From Candidatus Caldarchaeum sp. (GTDB lineage Archaea > Thermoproteota > Nitrososphaeria_A > Caldarchaeales > Caldarchaeaceae), in the NCBI GenBank assembly GCA_025054795.1, contig JANWZU010000011.1, forward strand, positions 1 to 5,149: a stretch of DNA of 5,149 nucleotides. Reading direction: 5' to 3'. The notes below the pieces were generated by a model that did not search any database, was not told the DNA's origin, and saw only the letters and a program-made list of their open reading frames with translations. Within the stretch, counting starts at the first letter, position 1. Every line of letters begins with the position of its first letter. A program made the translations under genes and the position numbers. Shown in pieces: positions 4,444 through 5,149 of the stretch.

Positions 4444-5149
4444 TGAACGGCTGCAGAAGAGTCTCCATGCTTCTTCGCAGCAGCTCCGCATAGTACTCCT
4501 CGTCGTAGCCTCCGTCCCTAACCAGCTGCAGCGGCACTCCTCCGCCTCTTTTAACCACGTACTCAACGCTCTGTCCCGGCTGTGTTGTCCAGCCGTGCTG
4601 CTCGAGCATCTTAGCCGCTAGGACGTGCCTAAGCTTTTTCCTGTAGCTCTCTAAGCTAGCGCTCACGCCCCGGACCAGCGCAAGGCTCTCAGCCTCCACA
4701 TCCCCTGAACGAATCATCCTGAGATACCGTCTGTACGTCTCGAGGCATTCGGCTGTCTTCAGGCGGAGGCGGTCGGGCGAATCTGCTTCAGCCAGCTTTT
4801 CCAGAATCTCTTTCTGCATCTGCTTGACGATCAGAGGTGTGTCTCTTCTCCGCAGCTCGATTCCACGGTACTTGAGACGGCCGTCGACGTAGAGGCCGAA
4901 GTACCTGTTGTTCACAGGCCTTTCGGCGTGAGTGCGTGAGGGTAGGAAAACTATCCATCTGTATGTGCCTTCGTACTCCAGCGGCAGGCCGAGCTTCTTC
5001 TCCAGCTTCTCCTTCAGCTCTCTGTAGTCTTCCTCGGATGCGTTGTCTCTCCAGACCCAGAGGCAGTCGACTATTCCGTGGAGGACTTTAAAGCCGTGTT
5101 TTTCAGCGGTGTCAACAGCTTTCAGAAGCGTTTCACGGGCGAGGGCGCA
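4409..5149 (-). CDS. polB: Family B DNA polymerase, C-terminal part (PolB2-like)
   Basis: The last 246 residues of a family B DNA polymerase that enters from the right edge; the frame is open from base 5149 down to TAA at 4411-4409. Residues about 3-20 (ALARETLLKAVDTAEKHG) form the helix before motif C. Motif C itself reads HGIVDC (fragment residues 24-29) where active enzymes have YGDTDS: the first Asp is lost, the second (D28) kept, and the final Ser is Cys. Then follow RPVNNRYFGLYVDGRLKYRG and IELRRRD, equivalent to the KKKY/KxRG palm-thumb motifs, and a helical thumb to the end. Loss of part of motif C with the rest intact resembles the archaeal PolB2 group, thought to act in repair or damage bypass and not in bulk replication; this assignment is an inference. 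The N-terminal exonuclease domain and motifs A and B are outside the window. It is convergent with rps2. Confidence 0.85.
   Translation of the reverse strand, partial: CALARETLLKAVDTAEKHGFKVLHGIVDCLWVWRDNASEEDYRELKEKLEKKLGLPLEYEGTYRWIVFLPSRTHAERPVNNRYFGLYVDGRLKYRGIELRRRDTPLIVKQMQKEILEKLAEADSPDRLRLKTAECLETYRRYLRMIRSGDVEAESLALVRGVSASLESYRKKLRHVLAAKMLEQHGWTTQPGQSVEYVVKRGGGVPLQLVRDGGYDEEYYAELLRRSMETLLQPFITRFQTRRPEP

Noticed and set aside
4409..4915. A separate 168-residue gene starting at GTG 4915
   Set aside because: The frame continues open upstream to the window edge with polymerase motif C and palm sequence, so this GTG is an internal valine codon.

Overview
The window is archaeal. It holds the rpoD - rpl18e - rpl13 - rps9 - rpoN - eno - rps2 gene string, which is typical of archaea. 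Its two upstream elements look like archaeal TATA boxes, and several genes start just after a GGTG/GGAGG-type Shine-Dalgarno (SD) site. TTG starts are common. Base composition is moderate (about half G+C by eye). RpoD lacks the ferredoxin-like insertion seen in Sulfolobus, and the enolase is of the GGGAHA...DIQEF type. Together these loosely suggest a member of the TACK group (perhaps near Thaumarchaeota/Aigarchaeota), but the lineage is an inference and not proven here.

Layout. Left edge, minus strand (453 down to 1): an A-type iron-sulfur carrier (HesB/IscA/ErpA family) is followed, with an ATGA start/stop overlap, by the first 35 codons of an AhpC/TSA-type peroxiredoxin that runs off the window. 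The 90-base gap at 454-543 is the only real intergenic space. It carries two divergent TATA boxes, one for each direction. From 544 to 4443 on the plus strand lies one tightly packed operon of seven genes, in which neighbours overlap or lie 10 bases or less apart. It encodes RNA polymerase subunits D and N, ribosomal proteins L18e, L13, S9 and S2, and enolase. Right edge, minus strand (5149 down to 4409): the C-terminal 246 residues of a family B DNA polymerase converge on rps2, and the two coding ends overlap by 35 bases.

How the genes work together. The plus-strand operon couples RNA polymerase assembly (D is the alpha/Rpb3-like scaffold, N is the Rpb10-like zinc subunit) to ribosome synthesis, with enolase as the metabolic passenger usual in archaea. 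Overlapping starts and stops suggest translational coupling. The minus-strand pair combines Fe-S cluster delivery with peroxide defence, a plausible oxidative-stress pairing.

Points of most interest are: a polymerase motif C that reads HGIVDC instead of YGDTDS (PolB2-like degeneration that keeps the second Asp); an RpoD that has lost the D3 ferredoxin domain but keeps an Rpb3-like zinc loop; the absence of rpoK between rpoN and eno; the operon starting at rpoD with its own promoter instead of following rps13-rps4-rps11; and an unusual SGKS in the first catalytic loop of enolase. I see no CRISPR array, mobile element, tRNA or rRNA.
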